DNA from: Bacteroidota bacterium
GTDB taxonomy: Bacteria; Bacteroidota; Ignavibacteria; Palsa-1295
Direction of reading: 5' to 3'
Length of the DNA: 64,000 bases
Assembly: GCA_030706745.1 (NCBI GenBank)
Contig: JAUZNX010000001.1
Span: 496,001 to 560,000, forward strand
Numbering within the stretch: the stretch's first letter is position 1; every line of letters begins with the position of its first letter. The position numbers and the translations under genes were made by a program. The notes below the pieces were generated by a model. That model worked only from the letters and a program-made list of their open reading frames with translations. It did not search any database and was not told the origin of the DNA. Below, one piece after another: positions 16,218-23,929 of this stretch.

Positions 16218-16862
16218 ATGAACTCGCTTCGAATAGTAGTCAGCTTTATCTTGCTCTCCCTCGCATGTGCGGAGAGCTCCGCCCAATCTCAAACTTCAGC
16301 CGACACTACCCAACTTTCGAGCGCGCACCTTTTTGCAGGATTCGGTGGCTTCATCCCACTGCGAGATAGCTACCGAATCAATTATTCGACGAATCTCGGC
16401 GGACTCCCACTGGAAGTGTTCGGCGGTGTCATGATGCCAATTTCGGTTTCCACGCTTGTGCCGGTGACGATCCGGTACGAACGGCGTGCGGCGAATTTCA
16501 TCACGGGTACGTCGATCGGCGTGATCTCGATCGAGCCGGGCGTTCGATATTACCTGGAACACCAGCGAGATCGCGACTTGCGACTCTTCGGGATGATCGA
16601 AGCATTGCTGGCGCGCGCTACGGTACAAAGTACGTATGATGCGTCTGCTGATGGTACCGTTACCGGTCAGGCGGCTGTATCCAAAGACTATTTTAATATG
16701 GGGATTGGACTTGATGTTGGCGCGAGCTATCCGCTCAGCCCATCGAGTGCAATCGATGGGATTGTGCATGTCGCAACCTATCTCGGAAATCCGGTGTCGA
16801 GCGGTGGCCTGGGAAATATTGGTGGTGTCTCGCTGGACCTAATGTATCGCGCAGAATTCTAA
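16218..16862 (+). CDS. Predicted outer-membrane beta-barrel protein
   Basis: 214 aa from the ATG at 16218, chosen because it opens a good signal peptide (SLRIVVSFILLSLACAESSAQ). The open frame reaches back to 16050 but that part has no signal and no similarity. The mature part has alternating hydrophobic strands, turns with Gly/Asp/Asn, and ends in YRAEF, a terminal aromatic residue typical of outer-membrane barrels. Not assigned to a known family. Confidence 0.6.
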   Translation: MNSLRIVVSFILLSLACAESSAQSQTSADTTQLSSAHLFAGFGGFIPLRDSYRINYSTNLGGLPLEVFGGVMMPISVSTLVPVTIRYERRAANFITGTSIGVISIEPGVRYYLEHQRDRDLRLFGMIEALLARATVQSTYDASADGTVTGQAAVSKDYFNMGIGLDVGASYPLSPSSAIDGIVHVATYLGNPVSSGGLGNIGGVSLDLMYRAEF

Positions 16863-16868
16863 AACCGT

Positions 16869-17339
16869 ATGACGAAAAAGCCCAAACCAGGTCGGCAGGA
16901 GGGAAGTCTGCGCAAGCCTCATTCATCATTCGTCATTTGTCATTTATCATTGCTGTTAGCGTTGGCCGCTGGCTGCACGACGGATGTGCCCATCCCGCGA
17001 AATCAGTTGGAGTTCAATCTGAGCAAAGGTGGCTCCAGCATCCCCGACTCACTCTTTCCCATTTTTCCAAATCCCTTCAATCGCGTAACCGGAGATACGA
17101 CACTGCATATTCGTTTTGCGTTGAAGGATTCGGGTAGTGCAGTCGTTCTGGTCCAAAATGCGATTGGAGATGAGATCACCCAGTATTCCGACTCGGCGCT
17201 CGCGCCGGGGATCTATGCCACAAGTTGGGATCCGCTGAGTGCCGATGGCTCTCGACTGAACGCCGGACTGTATTTCATTACACTGCATACCCAGAACTAT
17301 ATTAACTCTCGACTGGTCAATATTGAAGAGAATGAATAA
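16869..17339 (+). CDS. Lipoprotein with FlgD/T9SS-like Ig domain
   Basis: 156 aa. A basic N-terminus, then a hydrophobic core (PHSSFVICHLSLLLALAAGC) with lipobox LAAGC. The first half of that core is encoded by a heptamer repeat array (16921-16955). The mature part (FPIFPNPFNRVTGDTTLHIR through LNAGLYFITLHT) is the FlgD-like Ig/T9SS type A fold, here without a larger passenger. It overlaps the next gene's start by a few bases. Probably a small surface or periplasmic lipoprotein of unknown role. Confidence 0.65.
   Translation: MTKKPKPGRQEGSLRKPHSSFVICHLSLLLALAAGCTTDVPIPRNQLEFNLSKGGSSIPDSLFPIFPNPFNRVTGDTTLHIRFALKDSGSAVVLVQNAIGDEITQYSDSALAPGIYATSWDPLSADGSRLNAGLYFITLHTQNYINSRLVNIEENE
16921..16955. 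repeat. Heptamer array encoding a lipoprotein signal peptide
   Basis: Units attcatc, attcgtc, atttgtc, atttatc, attgctg. Translated in frame they give HSSFVICHLSLL, the hydrophobic core of the signal peptide. Same unit family as 9829-9863 in the opposite orientation. Confidence 0.8.
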
Positions 17340-18285
17340 TCGCTTGTTCGCAATCCTCATCTGCCTCGCCACTGTTCTTACGGTCGCGACGGCATCGGCG
17401 CAATCCTCCGTTGATCGGTACCTTCAGCACGTTCAGCCGATTGGGTCCGCCAAACTGACGTTTCCGGGACCCAATGGTGGGTACACGCTGGCACATCTGC
17501 CGACACGCGAAGTTATGGAGTGGGGCGATACGGTCATCAGCAATCGGGCGTTCCTCATCGATCTTAACTTATCGCATGATGGCCTATTCCTTTCGCCGGA
17601 TACTGTGCATAGTGTGACTGGCAACACGCCGTTTGAGTTTGTATTCTCGAAGGGGCATATCATTCACGCGGGTCTTTCACCCACGCATACGCATGAGGAA
17701 TACCTCAATTTCGACACGACGTTCGATGGCGTGATTGGCTATGGACTCCTGAAGCAGTTCATAACCGTGTTCGATTTTAAGAATCAGCGGCTCACCATCT
17801 ATCCGCTCTACTCGCAAGTGGATGTCTCCGATACCGACGCGAGCCTCATGCAACTTCCGCTCATCGACGATGCCAAGGTTACGTATTGCCATTGTGAGTT
17901 TCACACGATCTGGCTCGATGCGACCGCCCCGCCGTTCCAACCCGGTCACGTGCAGTTGGCATTTCAACAACCGCTCTCGCAGATCTTCGCGGATGCACTC
18001 GATAAGAAGACCAGTACCCTGCTCGATAAGCAGTACCTCCAGGATTCGCTTTCCGGCGTCAAGCGGCCATTGGGGCTTTCGCTGACAGATTTCCGCGTGC
18101 GAATGCTCTCCGGGCAGAGTGATAACCTCGCAGGTCGCAGTCCACATCGTATTGTCGCCGGCCTGCCAAAAGAATATCACGATCTCAGCGTCCCCTTGCT
18201 TGGCACATTCGGCACCGACATTCTACGGACCTATTCTGCACTCATCATCGATCCCTCTCGGCAAAAGTTGATCTTCGTTAAGTAA
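17332..18285 (+). CDS. Secreted retropepsin-like aspartyl protease family protein, possibly degenerate
   Basis: About 317 aa from ATG 17332 (ATG 17323 also possible). Signal peptide (LFAILICLATVLTVATASAQ). Two stretches, GVIGYGLLKQFITVFDFKNQ and LLGTFGTDILRTYSALIIDP, match the paired 'G.L..F.V.ID...+.L.' ends of PDZ/retropepsin-type bacterial aspartyl proteases. The expected catalytic D-T/S-G is not obvious in either half, the closest being FLIDLNLSHDG. May be an inactive relative. Follows the lipoprotein gene with a short overlap. Confidence 0.5.
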   Translation: MNNRLFAILICLATVLTVATASAQSSVDRYLQHVQPIGSAKLTFPGPNGGYTLAHLPTREVMEWGDTVISNRAFLIDLNLSHDGLFLSPDTVHSVTGNTPFEFVFSKGHIIHAGLSPTHTHEEYLNFDTTFDGVIGYGLLKQFITVFDFKNQRLTIYPLYSQVDVSDTDASLMQLPLIDDAKVTYCHCEFHTIWLDATAPPFQPGHVQLAFQQPLSQIFADALDKKTSTLLDKQYLQDSLSGVKRPLGLSLTDFRVRMLSGQSDNLAGRSPHRIVAGLPKEYHDLSVPLLGTFGTDILRTYSALIIDPSRQKLIFVK

Positions 18286-18288
18286 AAA

Positions 18289-18846
18289 TCAGCGTAATCC
18301 AGGTTCTGACAAGAGTTGTATCTTCTCGTGATAATAGGCATCTCTGCCGGGATCGAGCCGCGAGAGTTGAATATAAATCTTCCGCGCTTCCTCGAACTTG
18401 CCTTGGTGGGTCATGATCTCAGCTAGTGTTTCGCTGACCAGGCCGGATTCCTCGGCGTGTTCGAATTCCTCCGGATCAATCGTACGCTCAGGAACAAATG
18501 GCACTGACTGAACAATCGGCATTGGTTTGTCTGATTGGAGACGCGTCATAGCCGGAGGCGGTTGTACCATCCGGTCCAATTCGATCATCTCCTGACATAG
18601 CTGGAGCAGGATTTCCGCGCGCGGCGAATTCGGCGCGAGTTCGAGTGTCTGTGCTGCCTCATCTCTGGCATCTGCATACCGGTGCAGTGCATAGCAACAC
18701 TCGGCGCGAACCAGATGATAGCTCGCGAATTGTTCTGCCCCGAGTGCTTCGAGTGTCTCGAGGGCAGACTCGGCATGGCCTGCCAGAAGCACTCGCCGGG
18801 CGCTATGAATACGAGTTGTGAGGCTTGGTTCGATATCTATCACCAC
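18289..18846 (-). CDS. TPR-containing hypothetical protein
   Basis: 185 aa, soluble. The N-terminal half contains TPR-like helical pairs (ARRVLLAGHAESALETLEAL, HRYADARDEAAQTLELAPNS); a Pro-rich linker and a C-terminal pair (MTHQGKFEEARKIYIQLSRL) follow. No signal peptide. Convergent with the 17332 gene, with 3 bp between stops. Role unknown. Confidence 0.65.
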   Translation of the reverse strand: MVIDIEPSLTTRIHSARRVLLAGHAESALETLEALGAEQFASYHLVRAECCYALHRYADARDEAAQTLELAPNSPRAEILLQLCQEMIELDRMVQPPPAMTRLQSDKPMPIVQSVPFVPERTIDPEEFEHAEESGLVSETLAEIMTHQGKFEEARKIYIQLSRLDPGRDAYYHEKIQLLSEPGLR

Positions 18847-18879
18847 GCAAATTTACGGCAAGTCATACGCCATAACCGT

Positions 18880-18913
18880 GAATCGCGCGTTCCGTTTCGG
18901 GAGCGCGCGATTC
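18880..18913. terminator. Long GC-rich hairpin, probable terminator
   Basis: Arms GAATCGCGCG and CGCGCGATTC are exact complements and extend inward by a few more pairs around a short loop. No T tract, so not a classic Rho-independent terminator, but it sits just after the stop of the 18949 gene (minus) and before the TPR gene. Confidence 0.5.
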
Positions 18914-18948
18914 GATGACGGATTCGTCTGAATGCCTCAGTAGCAAAC

Positions 18949-20160
18949 TCACTGCGGACTCAACATGAAAGTCTCCAGGTGGGTATAGCACTCACCGATC
19001 TGCCAGGTAAAGGTCTTCTCGTGGTAACCGTCATCCGAGATCGTCACGCTGTATTGCGAGTTGCCGGTGAGCGTGCTTGGGGTTTGGAAGTACCCGTTCA
19101 CATCAGTCTTGCCCTGAGCCAGAATATCGCTATGTCCGCTCAGCCGCACTGTGACTGCTGCATCACTCAGGCGCATGTCCTGATGAATTGAATCCACGAC
19201 GGTAATTCCTAAGGAAGCTGTATCGCAGACGCTATTCTGATGCACTGGCATTAAGCCCTTGGTGTAGCCAATCGTCTGGTTGCAGCCAAGCTGGAATTCG
19301 ATGACGCCCTGCGAATAACCGTCCATGATGATCGTCGCTCGGTAGGCGCCCGGGCACAGATGCGCGTAACGAACGCCACCATCCGCACCGGTCTTCATGC
19401 TCACACCGTTGAGCGTGACCGCCGCATCATTAATTGCATGGCCTGTCGAAGAATCGATGACTGTAATCTCCGCGACGCCGCCGCAGCAATCCGTGGTCGT
19501 CGTCGAACTCATCGTATGCGAAACGTTACGGACCGAGCTGCAGCCCATGCTATCGATACGGAATTCGGTGCCGTGGTATCCATCTTTCGAAAGGCTGAAC
19601 GAGTACTGTCCCGGGCACAGGCCGTCCCAAACGGTCCCATGCACCGACATCGGTTTCGAACCCATGTTATGACCATTCATCCATAGTGTCGCGGAACCGC
19701 CATCGAGCGCGGTGCCCGTTGCGGAGTCGTGGACGATCAGCGTGATGCTCCCGTGGCAGCAATCATTGTTGGTCACATGCGAGCTGACGCCGAGCGTGAT
19801 CGTATCACTGACCGTGTCATTGCAGGTCAGTTCGACGACGGTCTCCTTCGTCTGGTAGCCATCCTTCGAACTGTGAATGACATAACGGCCCGGGCACAGA
19901 TGGACCATGTGGGCATTGCCATCGCCATTGGTGGTTTCGGTGCGCGTTACACTGTTCGGCCCTGCAAGTGCGATTGTTCCACCGCTGATCGGCGAACCGG
20001 TCGAGTCCTGCAAGTGGTAACTGATCACGCCATTGCAGCAGGAATCCGGATTTGGCGTCGGATTGGGCTCGGTCGGCGAGGTGTGACGGCACGCGGAAAG
20101 AGCAAGGAGCACGAACCAGGCTCCTAGAAATGGAATGATGGAATATCGGCTAAATTTCAT
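18949..20160 (-). CDS. Cys-rich lipoprotein with four carboxypeptidase-regulatory-like repeats
   Basis: 403 aa from the ATG at 20160, which opens a signal peptide with lipobox LALSAC. Four repeats of about 90 residues follow. The first three begin with a paired cysteine (DSCCNGVISY, NDCCHGSITL, TDCCGGVAEI) and the fourth with a single one (SVCDTASLGI). Three share the core HLCPG.Y or LCPGQY followed by S.DGY and end with a single Cys (LTCND, MGCSS, LGCNQ). This is the carboxypeptidase-regulatory/Cna-B-like beta-sandwich, with a conserved Cys pattern that could form a disulfide in each domain. Likely a surface adhesin or stalk; no enzyme domain. Confidence 0.7.
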   Translation of the reverse strand: MKFSRYSIIPFLGAWFVLLALSACRHTSPTEPNPTPNPDSCCNGVISYHLQDSTGSPISGGTIALAGPNSVTRTETTNGDGNAHMVHLCPGRYVIHSSKDGYQTKETVVELTCNDTVSDTITLGVSSHVTNNDCCHGSITLIVHDSATGTALDGGSATLWMNGHNMGSKPMSVHGTVWDGLCPGQYSFSLSKDGYHGTEFRIDSMGCSSVRNVSHTMSSTTTTDCCGGVAEITVIDSSTGHAINDAAVTLNGVSMKTGADGGVRYAHLCPGAYRATIIMDGYSQGVIEFQLGCNQTIGYTKGLMPVHQNSVCDTASLGITVVDSIHQDMRLSDAAVTVRLSGHSDILAQGKTDVNGYFQTPSTLTGNSQYSVTISDDGYHEKTFTWQIGECYTHLETFMLSPQ

Positions 20161-20232
20161 AAATTTCGATAGAATGAGGACTGCGGAAAATCGCCAGCCG
20201 AACAAAGAACACTGCCAGAATTCGATCCTCAC

Positions 20233-20754
20233 GCAAAACTACGAAAATGCAGCCCCTGCCACGAAAAACCGGTCGCCACTCTTTGTTTTTTGAATTTCAT
20301 ATTCATAATCACTGCCGATTGCGAGCCAATTTCGCCATTTGATCCGATTTACTTCATGAATAATTTCTCTCTTTTGAGTTGTCATTTAATGAACGCCATC
20401 TCCGCTTCATACCTGAACCACGTCATCCTGAATGAAGCGTAGCGCAATGAAGGATCGCATGATGCGAAGCCAAGAGACCCATCGGAAGGCTGTTCTCCAG
20501 TTGGATAAGAATCTCTCTTGTCAATGAGCAAATAGGTGCCTGTGACCTCACCAACAATATACGACACCGAAACCGCGAGTGCAAGAAAAATCTTCGCGCG
20601 GCAGAAGCATTCATGGAGCACTCGATGCAGTCGCAAATAGAATCCTACAAAAGGAATGGCCCATCATGGCTTAACGTGACGGGCGATACTTGTTGGCAAA
20701 AGAGTTGTCGCGAACAACTGACTAGGTATTTACTCGCAGGTTTGTCTGACGTAT
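20233..20754. other. Intergenic region left of the effector island
   Basis: About 520 bp. It holds an AT-rich stretch (20280-20400), a sequence resembling the widespread 'CATCCTGAgcgAAGgATC' intergenic repeat (20424-20460), and one weak minus-strand ORF (20382-20636) with a single hydrophobic segment, which I do not consider proven. Confidence 0.5.
20424..20460. repeat. Copy of a common bacterial intergenic repeat motif
   Basis: Starts cgtcatcctgaatgaagcg and ends aatgaaggatcg, the pattern GTCATCCTGA...GAAGGATC seen in intergenic repeats of many genomes. Only one copy is visible in this window, so the assignment rests on recall of the motif. Confidence 0.45.
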
Positions 20755-21330
20755 CTATTTGAGTAATACCCGCACGCTATCGCCACAACCATGAGCTATT
20801 GCGATGTCGAGTGGTGTTTCCGATTTCAGGTCCTTTGCGTTCTTATTTGCACCATGTTGAAGTAAGAGAGCAATAATCGCTGAGTCGCAGAACGCTGCGG
20901 CATTGTGAAGCGGGGTTCCGCCCCATTTATCCGACACATTCGGTGAAGCGCCATGGCCGAGCAAGAAGCGAATGATTTCCAAGTATCTTGCGTGTCTTAT
21001 CAAGCCAGAAGAATCACGCCATCGTACCATATCGGCAGCAGCTTGAAGTTGACGGTTTGAATTGCCTTCGTAGTACGTTACCGCATCTGAAAATGGCGTA
21101 AAGCCCACCTTATTCTCTAAATTTGGGTCCGCCCCACTCTCCACAAGATGCTTGATCTTACCTAGATCGCCTTCGCCTACTGCCATATGCAAAGGTGAGT
21201 CGCCCAGCGAGTTGGCATCCTCGGACGAACCTGTGGTTCGATTGGCTCGACTGCAAGCGCAAAGGAGGAGGCAAGCCCAGATGAAAAGATACAATACTCG
21301 CGATGGTTTACATGCACTAATCATACTCAA
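20755..21330 (-). CDS. Ankyrin-repeat lipoprotein, candidate immunity protein
   Basis: 191 aa from TTG 21330 (ATG 21324 is equally possible). Lipobox LLLCAC after an N-terminal hydrophobic stretch, so it should face the periplasm. Four ankyrin repeats: DSPLHMAVGEGDLGKIKHLV, GFTPFSDAVTYYEG (with an insertion), GTPLHNAAAFCDSAIIALLL and ETPLDIAIAHGCGDSVRVLL. The start overlaps the stop of the upstream effector-like gene, so the two are probably translationally coupled. Ankyrin proteins are a recognised class of immunity protein in polymorphic toxin loci; that role here is inferred from position. Confidence 0.75.
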   Translation of the reverse strand: MSMISACKPSRVLYLFIWACLLLCACSRANRTTGSSEDANSLGDSPLHMAVGEGDLGKIKHLVESGADPNLENKVGFTPFSDAVTYYEGNSNRQLQAAADMVRWRDSSGLIRHARYLEIIRFLLGHGASPNVSDKWGGTPLHNAAAFCDSAIIALLLQHGANKNAKDLKSETPLDIAIAHGCGDSVRVLLK

Positions 21331-21998
21331 TGAGTGAGTTTCCAGTTAATTTCATCTGCTATGAATTGAAATTTATCTATCATGTTCTGAATCGAGTCCT
21401 TGAAATCGGACGCCGAAACACCAGATGGAGGAAGCAATGTCCCGGCACCGAGTTGAGTAAGAAGCTTTTTCAGCGAAGCAATATTCCCATTAATCGTTTG
21501 AAGATCAGTGCGGAGGTCATAACTATCAGATGGCAGAGCTGAGTCAATGAAGTCTTTGCCCTTAGCAATAAAGCGGTTTATAAGGTTGATAGTCAGAACG
21601 AGGATATTGTAAACGGTGTCATTCCAGTTAATCTGATTATACTCATTCGAGAGAATTGCGAGCCATGTGGAGGCGCCCCTAAGCACTGTATCAGCATTGG
21701 CCGCATTCTCCATTCGCTGCTGCGCGAGAGACTTCACGCCAGTATTATCAGCTTTCGGAAAACGTTGCGGGCCCCGATCATCCACCGGTGATTTATTTGG
21801 GTTGCTTGGGGGAGGCTGACCGAGGCAAGCATCATTATCCATCGTTGCGCCGCCATAGTCTTTCCGCCATTGATGGGTGCTATCAGCCCCATACGGAAGC
21901 GGACTGAACGGCTTCGGGCCGCGCGCAATGGAGAATCCGAGATCGCTCGGATCGCCGCTCGATGTTACCCATTCCTCAGGTGTGAGCTTCGTTGCCAT
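21327..21998 (-). CDS. Effector-like protein 1: conserved N-terminal module plus unknown helical domain
   Basis: 223 aa. Residues 1-69 are almost identical (two differences) to the start of the 23168-23929 protein: MATKLTPEEWVTSSGDPSDL and onwards to LGQPPPSNPNK. After a Pro/Asp-rich linker the C-terminal 130 residues are unrelated to that protein: mostly helical, with TVYNILVLTINLINRFIAK as a moderately hydrophobic helix and ending DEINWKLTH. No catalytic motif recognised; a membrane-active or binding domain is possible. No signal peptide. Immediately followed by the ankyrin lipoprotein (overlapping start) and preceded by the two-helix protein gene (9 bp). Confidence 0.7.
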   Translation of the reverse strand: MATKLTPEEWVTSSGDPSDLGFSIARGPKPFSPLPYGADSTHQWRKDYGGATMDNDACLGQPPPSNPNKSPVDDRGPQRFPKADNTGVKSLAQQRMENAANADTVLRGASTWLAILSNEYNQINWNDTVYNILVLTINLINRFIAKGKDFIDSALPSDSYDLRTDLQTINGNIASLKKLLTQLGAGTLLPPSGVSASDFKDSIQNMIDKFQFIADEINWKLTH

Positions 21999-22010
21999 AA
22001 GATGCGATCA
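21790..22010. repeat. Direct repeat, copy A: 5' module of effector-like gene
   Basis: About 215 bp that match 23722-23941 almost base for base, from 'gttgcttgggggaggctga' (21806) to 'gttgccataagatgcgatca' (22010), including about 12 bp upstream of the start codon. Encodes the shared 69-residue module. Conservation stops sharply at the linker. Confidence 0.9.
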
Positions 22011-22175
22011 GTATTTCCGCTGGTTCTTCATGTCCCTCCAAGCATTCAGCGCACCCAAAAACATCACTAAGCCTCCAAAATACTCGAATGTGTAATGGAT
22101 CTGACCACACACCCAAAGCGCCAAGTATGATATCAGACCAAGCGTCCATAGCCTAAATAAATATTCGGGTTTCAT
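22008..22175 (-). CDS. Small two-helix membrane protein
   Basis: 55 aa. Two hydrophobic segments around GQIHYTFEYF, with a charged C-terminus (AWRDMKNQRKY). Its layout (helix, tyrosine-rich loop ending YF, helix, W-R) resembles the EGLIYSYP family at 6683-6859, though identity is low. The ATG overlaps the TGA of the short leader ORF (ATGA), and the stop is 9 bp before effector-like gene 1. A longer reading to 22307 has no support. Candidate membrane immunity protein by position only. Confidence 0.55.
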   Translation of the reverse strand: MKPEYLFRLWTLGLISYLALWVCGQIHYTFEYFGGLVMFLGALNAWRDMKNQRKY

Positions 22176-22333
22176 CGATACTTGTATCCTCCATACATAA
22201 ACCATAACATCTCTCGAATTGCCTCTATCGCTTGCTCGCCGGACTGCTGCGGGCTGCGCGCAATGGAAAAGCCGAGATCGCTGGGATCGCCGGATGATGT
22301 AACCCATTCCTCATGAGTGATCTTCGTAGCCAT
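22172..22333 (-). CDS. Short leader-only copy of the effector N-terminal module
   Basis: 53 aa. Residues 1-29 repeat the module of the two full effector-like proteins (MATKITHEEWVTSSGDPSDL, then GFSIARSPQ) and then diverge into about 24 unrelated residues ending MYGGYKYR. Its ATG follows the stop codon of the 22334 gene directly, and its TGA overlaps the next ATG. Either a remnant of a third effector that lost its toxin domain, or a functional short protein coupled to the membrane protein downstream. Confidence 0.55.
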   Translation of the reverse strand: MATKITHEEWVTSSGDPSDLGFSIARSPQQSGEQAIEAIREMLWFMYGGYKYR

Positions 22334-23161
22334 TTACTTCCGCCCTAAAATCCGCACCGCATCAACGATGTGGAGATCAGGATACTTTGGCCGTGACCAA
22401 GAAGTGACTTCAAGAATAGTCGAATCTGGAACGAGAGAAGGAGGGCAAAGTGTGCATGGAGCATCTTTTCGAAGTGCATCAGCGAGACCCGGTAGATCTT
22501 CAGCGCCCTGCGCAATCAGCCGGTAAGATGGTTCGCCGTCAATCAAAAATGGAGGGGCAAGTGAGAACCCGGATTCAGAAGAATCATGGATACTTACTCG
22601 AAGTGTTGGTGTATATTTTATGCTTTCGGGATAGAAGCCCTTGAACGTCCCCGTATCCTTATGAATAACAGCGTTTGTGGGGCGATGAAAAGATCTTCTA
22701 AAATCGCTGTGGTCGCCCTTCAATACCGTAATGTCGTCAGTTGATTGCCAACAAAATTCATTCGAATCGCGGCACCACCATGTTACGACAAGAAGCGCAG
22801 AATCCGGGATGATCCAATTAGGTAATTCGTAATTCTTCAAAAGTTTGCGATAGTAAGACTTGCCATTAATCTTGAATGGAGGCACGATCATTGCCTGCAA
22901 TCCAGGGTATTCTGGGGAGACCAAGAAAGCCCAACCAGCTGGGTCCACCCAAATGTCCTGAAAGGTCACCGTATCGTGATGGAGCAAGACAAACTTCGGG
23001 CGTTTGCTATGTTCAGGTGAGTCTTTAAAATGCTGGGTTTCACGATAGCGTTCAGATATCGGAATATCCCCCCAATATGGCTTCGCTTGAGAGCGAGCAT
23101 TATGCATACTTGCAAGGAGAAGCAAACATACAGCGTAAAAGATGAAGAGCCGGGATAGCAT
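22334..23161 (-). CDS. Secreted two-repeat protein, candidate immunity partner of the muramidase
   Basis: 275 aa with a signal peptide (LFIFYAVCLLLLASMHNARSQ). The mature part is an internal duplication: HHDTVTFQDIW ... VPPFKINGKSYYRKLL ... IPDSALLVVTWWCRDS ... DDITVLKG, and again HKDTGTFKGFY ... APPFLIDGEPSYRLIA ... VPDSTILEVTSWSRPK ... DAVRILGRK. Not assigned to a known family. It begins 7 bp after the muramidase-domain gene and should reach the periplasm, where a peptidoglycan hydrolase would act, hence the immunity suggestion (inference). Confidence 0.65.
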   Translation of the reverse strand: MLSRLFIFYAVCLLLLASMHNARSQAKPYWGDIPISERYRETQHFKDSPEHSKRPKFVLLHHDTVTFQDIWVDPAGWAFLVSPEYPGLQAMIVPPFKINGKSYYRKLLKNYELPNWIIPDSALLVVTWWCRDSNEFCWQSTDDITVLKGDHSDFRRSFHRPTNAVIHKDTGTFKGFYPESIKYTPTLRVSIHDSSESGFSLAPPFLIDGEPSYRLIAQGAEDLPGLADALRKDAPCTLCPPSLVPDSTILEVTSWSRPKYPDLHIVDAVRILGRK

Positions 23162-23167
23162 GATTCC

Positions 23168-23929
23168 TTACCTGAAAGACCGCATGTAATGGCACACCTT
23201 CTGCGCGTAAGCGATAGTTACAGCGGTGCCCGGAGTACCATTATAGGATTCAACAAGTCTCATGACATTCCCTTGGTTCTTCTTTAGAGCCAAGTCATAG
23301 GCGATCAATTTTGCTGCCTGCATCGCACAATATGCAGGGTCGGACTGACATTTCAGTAATTGGGCTGCCGTAAGACTGAGTGGCGGCTTAGTACCATAGT
23401 GATCGTCAATCTGCCATAGGCCACGTCCATGACCGTTATCTCCTGTTCCCCCTTTTCCTGTACTAGGATCATAAGGAATGTAACCTTTTCCATCCCCCAA
23501 ATGAGATTCTTGGAGCCCTATTCCCGCTAATAATATCGGATTAATTCCATACTCTTTTGCGGCAGCAAGAATTGCTTTCTTGGTTTCTGGGTTGAAGGGG
23601 TACGTATCGGGAATTTGATCTGCAGCACTCTGTGACCAGCCCGTATCCATGTCCTGACATGGGAAATCGCTCGATATTGGCTTCCCCCTTGGCTGCCCAC
23701 TGCCGCCATCGTCTGGCGTGGGTTTGTTAGGGTTGCTTGGGGGAGGCTGACCGAGGCAAGCATCATTATCCATCGTTGCGCCGCCATAGTCTTTCCGCCA
23801 TTGATGGGTGCTATCAGCCCCATACGGAAGCGGACTGAACGGCTGCGGGCTGCGCGCAATGGAAAAGCCGAGATCGCTCGGATCGCCGGATGATGTAACC
23901 CATTCCTCAGGTGTGAGCTTCGTTGCCAT
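23168..23929 (-). CDS. Effector-like protein 2: conserved N-terminal module plus lysozyme/transglycosylase domain
   Basis: 253 aa. Residues 1-69 are the shared module. A linker (70-112) leads to a GH23/SLT-type lysozyme fold at about 115-253: GINPILLAGIGLQESHLG with candidate catalytic Glu141, GHGRGLWQIDDHYG at about 167-180 (the GLMQI-type motif), and a C-terminal Ala/Leu-rich helical part ending in RLVESYNGTPGTAV and YAQKVCHYMRSF. These enzymes cut the glycan strands of peptidoglycan. There is no signal peptide, so export must come from the N-terminal module or another route. Followed at 7 bp by a secreted partner. Confidence 0.78.
   Translation of the reverse strand: MATKLTPEEWVTSSGDPSDLGFSIARSPQPFSPLPYGADSTHQWRKDYGGATMDNDACLGQPPPSNPNKPTPDDGGSGQPRGKPISSDFPCQDMDTGWSQSAADQIPDTYPFNPETKKAILAAAKEYGINPILLAGIGLQESHLGDGKGYIPYDPSTGKGGTGDNGHGRGLWQIDDHYGTKPPLSLTAAQLLKCQSDPAYCAMQAAKLIAYDLALKKNQGNVMRLVESYNGTPGTAVTIAYAQKVCHYMRSFR

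Noticed and set aside
17332-18285. Active aspartyl protease
   Set aside because: The catalytic D-T/S-G motif is not convincing in either half, so only family resemblance is claimed.
20382-20636. 84-aa minus-strand frame with one hydrophobic segment
   Set aside because: Its C-terminal third is the translation of the common CATCCTGA...GAAGGATC repeat, and no start signal is evident; listed only in the intergenic note.
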